Shown here: in pieces, positions 49,224 to 59,178 of the stretch | How the letters are laid out: each line of letters begins with the position of its first letter | How positions within the stretch are numbered: position 1 is the stretch's first letter | Source of the DNA: Methyloversatilis sp. | GTDB lineage: Bacteria; Pseudomonadota; Gammaproteobacteria; Burkholderiales; Rhodocyclaceae | Length of the DNA stretch: 64,000 nt | Direction: 5' to 3' | Assembly: GCA_016791045.1 (NCBI GenBank) | Contig: JAEUNO010000025.1 | Location: 1 to 64,000 of the forward strand | Notes under the pieces: model-generated | What the model was told of the DNA's origin: nothing | Seen by the model: only the letters and a program-made list of their open reading frames with translations | Databases searched by the model: none | Made by a program: the position numbers and the translations under genes

Positions 49224-49898
49224 ATGGCAGCACTCGATCTTGAAGAACAGGAACAGCTCTCGACCATCAAGGCGTGGTGGGCGGCTTGGGGCAATCTGAT
49301 CACCTGGACGGTGATCGCGGTGTCGGCGTCTCTGATCGGCTACCAGGCGTGGAACTGGTACAACCGCGACCAGTCGGCGAAGGCCAGCATCGTGTTCGAT
49401 GCGCTGCAGGACGCCGCGCTTGCCGGTGACCTGAAGAAGACCCGCGAAACCGCCGGGCAGCTGACCGAACATTTCGGCGGCAGTTCGTACGCGAGCCTGG
49501 GTGCCCTGCTGTCGGCCAAGCTGCATGTGGACAACGGCGACACCAAGACTGCTCGCGCACAGCTGGAATGGGTCAAGGCGAACGCGCCGGAAAACATGCT
49601 GCGCGACCTCGGCCGCCTGCGACTTGCGTATGTGCTGATCGAGGAACAGGCGTTCGACGAGGCAACCAAACAGCTCGACGGCAAGGTCGATCCCACGCTT
49701 GAAGCGCGATTTCTCGAAGCGCGCGGCGACGTGCTGCTGATGCAGGACAAGCGTGACGAAGCCCGCACGGCCTACCAGTCCGCGCTGACGAAGATCGATG
49801 AGAACGCCAAGGCGGGTGGCGCGCTGGACAGCGCGGCACCGCAGGGCTACCGCAATGTGGTCGAGATCAAGCTCGATGCGGTCGGTGGCGCCCGGTGA
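49224..49898 (+). CDS. YfgM-family tetratricopeptide protein
   Basis: A 224-residue inner-membrane protein with a cytoplasmic N-terminus, one transmembrane helix (about 24-44) and a periplasmic TPR-like domain. YfgM associates with the SecYEG translocon and periplasmic chaperones. Its position between hisS and bamB is conserved in proteobacteria. It overlaps bamB by four bases (GTGA). Confidence 0.9.
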   Translation: MAALDLEEQEQLSTIKAWWAAWGNLITWTVIAVSASLIGYQAWNWYNRDQSAKASIVFDALQDAALAGDLKKTRETAGQLTEHFGGSSYASLGALLSAKLHVDNGDTKTARAQLEWVKANAPENMLRDLGRLRLAYVLIEEQAFDEATKQLDGKVDPTLEARFLEARGDVLLMQDKRDEARTAYQSALTKIDENAKAGGALDSAAPQGYRNVVEIKLDAVGGAR

Positions 49899-51046
49899 CG
49901 CGACTGACCGTTCTGCTGGTGGCCAGCGCACTGCTGGCGGGGTGTGGCTCAACGCTCGACAGCCTGGACAGCCTCAATCCGTTCAGCGGCCCGCCCAGGC
50001 CCAAGATGCCGGTACTCGAACCGCTCGAATCCAGTGCCCCGGTGACCGAACTGTGGCGCTATGAAATCGGTCAGTCGGGCAATGCGGTGTTCGAACCTGC
50101 GGTGATTGGCAGCAGCATCTTCGTCGCCGCGCGCGATGGCACGATCGCCCGTCTGGACGACGGCAGGCAGATCTGGAAGATCAACGCCGGCAAGCCCCTT
50201 TCCGGTGGCATCGGCGCCAATGAGCGGCAACTTGTCGTCGGCACTGAAAAGGGCGACGTGCTGGCATTCGACCTCGACGGCAAGCCGCTGTGGGAAGGTC
50301 TCGTCAGTTCCGAAGTGCTGAGCGCACCGCTGGTGACCGACGACATGGTGTTCGTGCGCAGTGCAGACAGCCGCATCCAGGCGTTCACCGCGATCGATGG
50401 CGCGCGCAAGTGGAATTACCAGCGACCGAATCCGTCGCTGACGCTGCGCACCCACGCCGGGGTGATCAGCACCCCGTCCTTGCTGATTGCAGGGTTCCCG
50501 GGCGGCAAGCTCGTTGCCATCAACCGCAGTACCGGCGTGGCGGTGTGGGAATCCAATGTGGCACTGTCGCGTGGCGCGACGGAACTTGAACGCATCGCCG
50601 ACGTATCCAGCCTGCCGGTCATCGTCGGTCGAGACGTCTGCGCCTCGGCCTTTCAGGGGCGGGTGGCGTGCTTCGAACTGAGTACCGGCAAATCCATCTG
50701 GACACGCGACATTTCGAGCGCTGCCGGCATCGACATCGACGCGCAGAACCTGTACGTCAGCGATGACAATGGTGCCATCCATGCGCTGGATCGCGCGACC
50801 GGCGCCAGCGTGTGGAAGCAGGACAAGTTGAAGCGCCGCTATCCAGGGCGGCCACTCGCGCTCGAGGGCGTTGTTGCCGTCGCCGATGGCGAAGGGCTGC
50901 TGCACCTGCTGAGTACCGAGAACGGCGCCTTCGTCGCGCGGGTCAAGGGTGACGGCAGCGCGCTCAATGCGTCGTTGCGTCCTTACGGCACCGCATTCGT
51001 GGCGCAGAGCCGCGCCGGCATCGTACGGGCCCTGGCGGCCCGCTGA
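49895..51046 (+). CDS. bamB: Outer-membrane assembly lipoprotein BamB
   Basis: A 383-residue beta-propeller lipoprotein of the BAM complex. It has lipobox LLAGC (Cys17), then eight PQQ-like blades (GKPLWEGLVSSEVLSAPLV, GARKWNYQRPNPSLTL, GKSIWTRDISSAAGIDI, and others). It starts at GTG overlapping the yfgM stop. bamD lies in a separate place in this window (21.7 kb). Confidence 0.95.
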   Translation: MTRLTVLLVASALLAGCGSTLDSLDSLNPFSGPPRPKMPVLEPLESSAPVTELWRYEIGQSGNAVFEPAVIGSSIFVAARDGTIARLDDGRQIWKINAGKPLSGGIGANERQLVVGTEKGDVLAFDLDGKPLWEGLVSSEVLSAPLVTDDMVFVRSADSRIQAFTAIDGARKWNYQRPNPSLTLRTHAGVISTPSLLIAGFPGGKLVAINRSTGVAVWESNVALSRGATELERIADVSSLPVIVGRDVCASAFQGRVACFELSTGKSIWTRDISSAAGIDIDAQNLYVSDDNGAIHALDRATGASVWKQDKLKRRYPGRPLALEGVVAVADGEGLLHLLSTENGAFVARVKGDGSALNASLRPYGTAFVAQSRAGIVRALAAR

Positions 51047-51055
51047 GGATCTAGC

Positions 51056-52384
51056 TTGAAACCTGTACTGGTACTCGTAGGTCGCCCGAACGTCGGCAAG
51101 TCGACGCTGTTCAACCGGCTGACCAAAACCCGTGACGCCCTCGTCGCCGATTTCCCCGGCCTGACGCGCGACCGTCACTACGGTACCGGCCGCCTCGGCG
51201 ACCGGCCGTTTCTCGTGGTGGACACCGGTGGTTTCGAGCCGACGGCCCGCGACGGCATCATGGTCGAAATGGCGGCACAGGCCGAACAGGCGATTGCCGA
51301 AGCGGACGTTCTGATTTTCCTCGTCGATGGCCGGGCCGGCCTGACCGCGCACGACCGGGAAATCGCCGCCCGTCTGCGCCGTGTCGGCAAGCCTCTGGTG
51401 GTGGCGGTGAACAAGGCGGAAGGCATGCGGCAGGAAATCGTCGCGGCCGAGTTTCACGAGCTCGGGCTGGGTGATCTGCACGTGATTTCCTCCGCCCACG
51501 GCGAGGGCGTGCGCAGCCTGCTTGATCACTGCCTGAGCGGCTTTGCCGACGACGACGAGGTGGAACCGGATGACCGGGTCCCGAAGATTGCCGTGGCCGG
51601 TCGCCCGAACGTCGGGAAATCGACGCTGATCAATGCGCTGCTCGGCGAAGAGCGTGTCATCGCCTTCGACCAGGCCGGAACGACGCGCGACGCGATCAGC
51701 ATCCCGTTCGAACGAAACGGCAAGCGCTATACGCTGATCGATACCGCCGGGCTGCGCCGCAAGGGAAGGGTGTTCGAAACGATCGAGAAGTTTTCGGTCA
51801 TCAAGACGGTGCAGGCGATCGAGCAGGCAAACGTGTGCGTGCTGGTGCTCGATGCAACGCAGGAAGTGTCCGATCAGGACGCCCATATCGGCGGCTTCAT
51901 CGTCGAAAGCGGCCGTGCCCTGGTGCTTGCCGTCAACAAATGGGACGCAGTGGACAGCTACCGGCGCGAAATCTTCAAGCGTGAAATCGCACGCAAGCTG
52001 GGTTTTCTGGGCTTTGCGCGCCATCTGTACATTTCGGCGCTGGAAGGACTGGGCGTGAGCGGCCTGTTCGGCGCTGTGGACGCTGCCTACGCAGCAGCGA
52101 TGACCAAACTTCCGACGCCTCGGCTGACGCGCGCGCTGCAGGCGGCGGTCGAGAAACAGTCGCCCCCGAAACACGGCCTGTTCCGGCCCAAGATGCGCTA
52201 TGCCCACCAGGGCGGAATGAATCCGCCGGTCATCGTCATTCACGGCGCCGCGCTCGAACATATTGCCGAAAGTTACCGGCGCTATCTCGAACACTATTTT
52301 CTGGAAATATTCCGACTTCAGGGCACGCCGCTGAGGGTCGAATTCCGTACCGCGCACAATCCGTTCGTCGCATCGAAGAAATGA
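51056..52384 (+). CDS. der: Ribosome-assembly GTPase Der (EngA)
   Basis: A 442-residue protein with two tandem GTPase domains ([14 protein letters not shown] at about 9, [14 protein letters not shown] at about 182) and a C-terminal KH-like domain. It is required for 50S assembly. It starts at TTG (51056), with GAGGA seven to eleven bases upstream. Confidence 0.96.
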   Translation: MKPVLVLVGRPNVGKSTLFNRLTKTRDALVADFPGLTRDRHYGTGRLGDRPFLVVDTGGFEPTARDGIMVEMAAQAEQAIAEADVLIFLVDGRAGLTAHDREIAARLRRVGKPLVVAVNKAEGMRQEIVAAEFHELGLGDLHVISSAHGEGVRSLLDHCLSGFADDDEVEPDDRVPKIAVAGRPNVGKSTLINALLGEERVIAFDQAGTTRDAISIPFERNGKRYTLIDTAGLRRKGRVFETIEKFSVIKTVQAIEQANVCVLVLDATQEVSDQDAHIGGFIVESGRALVLAVNKWDAVDSYRREIFKREIARKLGFLGFARHLYISALEGLGVSGLFGAVDAAYAAAMTKLPTPRLTRALQAAVEKQSPPKHGLFRPKMRYAHQGGMNPPVIVIHGAALEHIAESYRRYLEHYFLEIFRLQGTPLRVEFRTAHNPFVASKK

Positions 52385-52484
52385 TGTCGCGATCGGGGAT
52401 CAAAATGCGTGGTCCGGGGTCCGAAGCTGCGGTGCATCAAAAAATCCAGTAGAGTCCTATTTCAAATAAACAAGAGGTGTCCAC

Positions 52485-52724
52485 ATGAGCAACAAAGGGC
52501 AAATGCTACAAGACCCCTTCCTCAACACCCTGCGCCGCGAGCACGTTCCGGTCGCGATCTACCTCGTGAATGGCATCAAGCTGCAGGGCCAGATCGAGTC
52601 GTTCGACCAGTATGTTGTTCTGCTCAAGAACACGGTGACGCAGATGGTGTATAAGCACGCCATTTCCACTGTCGTACCCGCGCGTCCGGTCAATATCCAG
52701 CACGATCAGGGCGACAGCGCTTGA
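52485..52724 (+). CDS. hfq: RNA chaperone Hfq
   Basis: A 79-residue Sm-like hexameric protein for sRNA-mRNA pairing. Sm1 spans [29 protein letters not shown], and Sm2 has YKHAIST. It is preceded by AAGAGGTG as ribosome site. The 100 bases after der probably hold its own promoter. hflX follows after 36 bases. Confidence 0.97.
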   Translation: MSNKGQMLQDPFLNTLRREHVPVAIYLVNGIKLQGQIESFDQYVVLLKNTVTQMVYKHAISTVVPARPVNIQHDQGDSA

Positions 52725-52760
52725 CCGGCGACAACGGTCACCTGCAGGCACTTCGCTCGC

Positions 52761-54059
52761 ATGATTGAGCGGCCAGAGACCGGCGAGCGCGCGGTCATCG
52801 TCCAGCTTGATCTCGGGAAAGGTGACTACGAAGACCGGCTGGACGAATTCACGCTGCTCGCGCTGAGTGCGGGCGCGGTGCCGGTCGCTCGCGCAGGGGG
52901 CAAGCGACAGGCCCCGGATCCAGCGACCTTTGCCGGAAAGGGCAAGGTGGCCGAGATCCTCGACCTCGCCAATGCCAACGAAGCTGACATCGTGCTGTTC
53001 AATCACGAACTTTCGGCCAGCCAGCAGCGCAATCTCGAGCGCGCGCTGTCGCGGCGCGTCATAGACCGCAATGCGCTGATCCTCGACATCTTCGCGCTGC
53101 GTGCGCGCAGTCATGAAGGCAAGCTGCAGGTCGAACTGGCCCAGCTCGAACATCTGTCGACCCGTCTGGTCCGCGGCTGGACCCACCTGGAGCGGCAGAA
53201 GGGCGGCATCGGACTGCGTGGTCCGGGTGAGACGCAGCTCGAAACCGACCGCCGCCTGCTCGGCCACAGGGTGAAGGCGCTGAAAGAGCGACTTGAGAAG
53301 GTCGAGCGCCAACGCGGCGTCCGCCGGAAGTCGCGCGAGCGGCAGTCGACGCCGGTGGTCGCGCTGGTCGGCTACACGAATGCCGGCAAGTCCACGCTGT
53401 TCAATGCACTGACGAAAGCGGGCAGCTATGCCGCCGATCAGTTGTTTGCCACGTTGGACACGACGTCGCGTCAGCTCTATCTCGGCGAATTCGGGCAGGT
53501 GGTGCTGTCGGACACGGTGGGTTTCATCCGCGACCTGCCGCATACGCTGGTTGCCGCCTTCCACGCGACGCTGGAAGAAACTGCCGGCGCCGACCTTCTG
53601 CTGCATGTCATCGACTCGTCTGCGCCGGATCGCGAAGCACAGATCGAAGCGGTTGACCGCGTGCTGGCGGAGATCGGAGCCGACGCGGTGCCTCAGATAA
53701 GGGTGCTGAACAAGGTGGACCTGATGCCTGCGTTGCAGCCGGGAGCTGATCCGGCAGGCTGTGATAATATTTGCAAAGTTCGCGTGAGTGCTCGCACGGG
53801 TGCGGGTTTGGCCGATTTGCGGGCAGTCATCGCGTCACGTTTGCAGGCCGAAAAGGTCGCCGCTGCGCAGCGCGTGCGTCCGAACGACGATCCTCGAGGC
53901 CTGAACCTGGAACCGCGGACGAATTCCGCACTCCGAGTGATCAGCTCATCAGAGAGCGGCGACACGTCTTCCACGGAAGGCGACGAACGCTCCCCTCAAC
54001 TTTCATCCTTACCTGACCAATCCGAACGTGCTGAATGCGATCTTGATGTCGCTGAATGA
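52761..54059 (+). CDS. hflX: Ribosome-associated GTPase HflX
   Basis: A 432-residue GTPase that splits stalled or heat-damaged ribosomes. The N-terminal domain binds the ribosome; a helical linker carries GGIGLRGPGETQLETDRR. The G domain begins GYTNAGKSTLFNAL (about 207), and the G4 motif is NKVD. The C-terminal tail after about 375 is Ser/Asp/Glu-rich. It overlaps hflK. Confidence 0.95.
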   Translation: MIERPETGERAVIVQLDLGKGDYEDRLDEFTLLALSAGAVPVARAGGKRQAPDPATFAGKGKVAEILDLANANEADIVLFNHELSASQQRNLERALSRRVIDRNALILDIFALRARSHEGKLQVELAQLEHLSTRLVRGWTHLERQKGGIGLRGPGETQLETDRRLLGHRVKALKERLEKVERQRGVRRKSRERQSTPVVALVGYTNAGKSTLFNALTKAGSYAADQLFATLDTTSRQLYLGEFGQVVLSDTVGFIRDLPHTLVAAFHATLEETAGADLLLHVIDSSAPDREAQIEAVDRVLAEIGADAVPQIRVLNKVDLMPALQPGADPAGCDNICKVRVSARTGAGLADLRAVIASRLQAEKVAAAQRVRPNDDPRGLNLEPRTNSALRVISSSESGDTSSTEGDERSPQLSSLPDQSERAECDLDVAE

Positions 54060-55263
54060 CCCCCGCTGGGGCAATCAGGGCGGCAATGGCAATAAAGGCG
54101 GCAATCAGGGACCTCCCGATCTGGAAGACCTGTGGCGCGATTTCAACAAGCGCCTCGCGGGGCTGTTCGGCGGCAAGTCGAACAACGGCGGTGGCGAAAG
54201 CCGTCCGCCTGTGACGCCGCGCCAGTTCGGCGGTGGCATCGGCGTGGTGCTCGGCCTGATCGTCATTGTCTGGCTGGCCAGCGGCCTGTACATCGTCGAT
54301 GCAAGCCAGCGTGGTGTCGTGCTGCGTTTCGGCAAGCTTGTCGAAACGACAGATCCGGGCCTGCAGTGGCGCCTGCCGTATCCGATCGACTCGCACGAAC
54401 TGGTCAACCTGACAGGCGTACGTACGGTCGAAGTCGGCTATCGCGGCGCGGAACGCAACAAGGTGCTCAAGGAAGCACTGATGCTGACCGACGACGAGAA
54501 CATCATCAATATCCAGTTCGCGGTGCAGTACATCCTGAAGGATCCGGTGGCTTATCTTTTCCAGAACCGCCTGCCGGAGGAATCGGTCGTGCATGCAGCT
54601 GAAACCGCGATGCGCGAGGTAGTGGGCAAGAGCAAGATGGACTTCGTGCTGTACGAAGGGCGCGAGCAGATCGCAGCCGACGCGCAGCGCATCATGCAGC
54701 AGATACTCGACCGCTATCAGACGGGCATCCAGATCAGCCGCCTGACGTTGCAGAATGCCCAGCCGCCGGAGCAGGTGCAGGCCGCATTCGACGACGCGGT
54801 CAAGGCCGGACAGGATCTGGAACGGCAGAAGAACGAAGGGCAGGCGTACGCCAATGACGTGATCCCCAAGGCGCGTGGTACCGCCTCGAGATTGCTTGAA
54901 GAGGCCAACGGCTACAAGGAACGGATCATTGCGACCTCGCAGGGTGACGCAAGCCGGTTCAAGCAGATTCTTGCCGAGTACGTGAAGGCGCCCGAAGTGA
55001 CGCGCCAGCGTATGTATATAGACACGGTGCAACAGGTCATGATGAATACGAGCAAGGTGCTGCTCGACGCGAAGGGCGGCAACAACCTGCTGTATCTCCC
55101 GCTCGACAAGCTGATGCAACAGGCGGGGGCCGCTGCGGTCGATGTCGCGGCAGGCAATCGGAGCAACGAAACGATGACGCTTCCGTCTATGTCGGGCGAT
55201 GCGGCCGCTGCCGACATGCGATCGCGCGATGCGCTGCGCGCACGCGAGCGGGGAGAGCGTTGA
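54046..55263 (+). CDS. hflK: FtsH protease modulator HflK
   Basis: A 405-residue inner-membrane SPFH/band-7 protein that forms, with HflC, a cage around FtsH. It has a Gly/Asn-rich N-terminus, one membrane helix (about 60-83), a band-7 domain (ASQRGVVLRFGKLVETTDPGLQWRLPYPI) and a coiled-coil C-terminus. The ATG at 54046 (MSLNDPRWG) is preferred over the GTG at 54028. Confidence 0.94.
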   Translation: MSLNDPRWGNQGGNGNKGGNQGPPDLEDLWRDFNKRLAGLFGGKSNNGGGESRPPVTPRQFGGGIGVVLGLIVIVWLASGLYIVDASQRGVVLRFGKLVETTDPGLQWRLPYPIDSHELVNLTGVRTVEVGYRGAERNKVLKEALMLTDDENIINIQFAVQYILKDPVAYLFQNRLPEESVVHAAETAMREVVGKSKMDFVLYEGREQIAADAQRIMQQILDRYQTGIQISRLTLQNAQPPEQVQAAFDDAVKAGQDLERQKNEGQAYANDVIPKARGTASRLLEEANGYKERIIATSQGDASRFKQILAEYVKAPEVTRQRMYIDTVQQVMMNTSKVLLDAKGGNNLLYLPLDKLMQQAGAAAVDVAAGNRSNETMTLPSMSGDAAAADMRSRDALRARERGER

Positions 55264-56144
55264 TGCGCGAAAAACTGCCTCTCTTCTTCGGCGGCATCAT
55301 CGTCGCCCTGATCGTACTTTCCAGTTCGCTTTTCACAGTTGATCAGCGCCAGTACGCCATCGTGTTCCAGCTCGGTGAAGTGCGCACCGTGATCGAGCAG
55401 CCCGGCCTGCATTTCAAGTGGCCGCTGGTGCAGAACGTGCGCCTTTTCGATCGCCGCATCCTGACGCTCGACAGCGCCGACCCCGAGCGCTACATCACGT
55501 CGGAAAAGAAGAACGTGCTGGTCGATCTGTTCATCAAATGGCGCATCACCGACGTCAAGCAGTACTACATCTCGGTCGGTGGCAATGAGCGACTTGCGGA
55601 AACGCGCCTGCTGCAGACCGTGAACGCAGGGCTGCGCGAGGAATTCGGTCGGCGCACGGTCAATGAGGTCGTGTCGGGCGAGCGCGAAAAGATCATGGAA
55701 GACATGCGCAGCAAGGCCAATGTCGATGCGGTCAAGATTGGCGTGGAAATAGTCGATGTGCGGCTGAAGCGCGTCGATCTGCCGACCGAGGTGTCCGAGT
55801 CGGTGTATCGCCGGATGGAAGCGGAGCGCAAGCGTGTTGCCAACGAGCTGCGCTCGCTCGGTTCAGCCGAGGCGGAAAAGATCCGGGCAGACGCCGACCG
55901 TCAGCGTGAAATCATCGTCGCCGAGGCCTACCGGGAAGCCCAGAAGGTCAAGGGTGACGGCGATGCGCAGGCAGCGGCCATCTACTCCGATGCGTTCGGC
56001 TCCAACCCGGAGTTCTATGCCTTCTACCGCAGCATGGATGCGTATCAGAAGAGCTTTCGCAACAAGAGCGACCTGATGGTCATCGAGCCGACGTCCGATT
56101 TCTTCCGCTATCTCAACAACAGCGGTCGGCAGCCGGTGAAATGA
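55263..56144 (+). CDS. hflC: FtsH protease modulator HflC
   Basis: A 293-residue partner of HflK. It has an N-terminal membrane anchor (about 6-25), a band-7 domain (DQRQYAIVFQLGEVRTVIEQPGLHFKWPL) and the coiled coil EAEKIRADADRQREIIVAEAYREA. The ATG overlaps the hflK stop (TGATG), with GGGAG upstream. Confidence 0.95.
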   Translation: MREKLPLFFGGIIVALIVLSSSLFTVDQRQYAIVFQLGEVRTVIEQPGLHFKWPLVQNVRLFDRRILTLDSADPERYITSEKKNVLVDLFIKWRITDVKQYYISVGGNERLAETRLLQTVNAGLREEFGRRTVNEVVSGEREKIMEDMRSKANVDAVKIGVEIVDVRLKRVDLPTEVSESVYRRMEAERKRVANELRSLGSAEAEKIRADADRQREIIVAEAYREAQKVKGDGDAQAAAIYSDAFGSNPEFYAFYRSMDAYQKSFRNKSDLMVIEPTSDFFRYLNNSGRQPVK

Positions 56145-56207
56145 GCATCGGAACCCCAGGCGTCCGCGCTGCTGTATAGTCCACCGGTTATTTATTCGCC
56201 GTACGGA

Positions 56208-56252
56208 ATGAAAAGTCACCAGCCCGCAATGCGGGCTGTGCTTTTTTCGTGA
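56208..56252 (+). CDS. Possible 14-residue leader peptide
   Basis: The frame MKSHQPAMRAVLFS runs through a GC-rich hairpin and its T-run and ends in TGATG, so its stop overlaps the ATG of the DUF2065 gene. Only CGGA precedes the start, very close to it, so translation is uncertain. It contains one His codon, too few for a classical his attenuator. Confidence 0.3.
   Translation: MKSHQPAMRAVLFS
56220..56247 (+). terminator. Terminator-like hairpin before DUF2065-hisZ-purA
   Basis: CAGCCCGC (56220-56227) and GCGGGCTG (56231-56238) form a perfect 8-bp stem with loop AAT; after TGC comes TTTTTT (56242-56247). It ends five bases before the DUF2065 ATG. It may end the hflX-hflK-hflC transcript or act as an attenuator. 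A TATAGT hexamer (about 56173) upstream could be a promoter for the leader. Confidence 0.65.
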
Positions 56253-56436
56253 TGGATTCAATACTTCTCATCGCCTTGGGTTTGATGCTCGTCCTGGAGG
56301 GCGTGCTGCCTTTCGTGGCGCCGCGCCTGTGGCGTGAAACCTTTCGCAGAGCGACCGAGCTGGCCGACGGTCAGCTTCGTTTCGTCGGTCTGACCTCAAT
56401 GATTATCGGTATTGCGCTGATTGCGCTGTTCAAGTG

Positions 56437-56437
<1 letters not shown>
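56252..56437 (+). CDS. DUF2065 small membrane protein
   Basis: A 61-residue protein with two hydrophobic helices (SILLIALGLMLVLEGVLPFV and FVGLTSMIIGIALIALF) and a short basic/acidic loop between them. It is a conserved neighbour of hflC, hisZ and purA in betaproteobacteria; the function is unknown. It overlaps hisZ by one base (TGATG). Confidence 0.88.
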
Positions 56438-58904
<2,467 letters not shown>

Positions 58905-59010
58905 GGGATGGCGGGGCCGGGGGCCGCATGTCCGTGAAGGCCATGCGGTTCATAATGGATACAGTGACCGATGCAGTCAGGAACGTCGGCAGGAAGAAAG
59001 CGGACAGGAA

Positions 59011-59037
59011 AAGAAAAAAGCCGACATCGCTGTCGGC
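59011..59037 (-). terminator. Intrinsic terminator of tRNA-Leu
   Basis: GCCGACA (59020-59026) and TGTCGGC (59031-59037) form a 7-bp stem with a 4-base loop. Read on the minus strand it is followed by TTTTTTCTTTTCC. Read on the plus strand it has only TTT, so it may weakly end purA as well. Confidence 0.85.
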
Positions 59038-59053
59038 TTTCGTCCTTGCTTCT

Positions 59054-59138
59054 TGGTGCCCAGGAGAGGACTCGAACCTCCACACCTTGCGGCACTAGTA
59101 CCTGAAACTAGCGCGTCTACCAATTTCGCCACCTGGGC
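59054..59138 (-). tRNA. tRNA-Leu (CAG)
   Basis: An 85-nt class II tRNA with a long variable arm and encoded CCA. The anticodon stem-loop CTAGT-TTCAGGT-ACTAG gives CAG. The acceptor stem is GCCCAGG/CCTGGGC. Confidence 0.96.
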
Positions 59139-59150
59139 AAGAGGCTGCGC

Positions 59151-59178
59151 ATTCTAAAGAAAGCATTCACGTTGTCAA
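59151..59178 (-). promoter_or_regulatory. tRNA-Leu promoter overlapping the rnr start
   Basis: On the minus strand a perfect TTGACA (59178-59173), a 16-base spacer and TAGAAT (59156-59151) precede the tRNA by about a dozen bases. The -35 covers the last two bases of the rnr TTG start codon (59172-59174). Confidence 0.8.

Noticed and set aside
56208..56252. Classical histidine attenuator leader
   Set aside because: The mini-frame has only one His codon, whereas real his leaders have a run of them. No alternative antiterminator stem is obvious.
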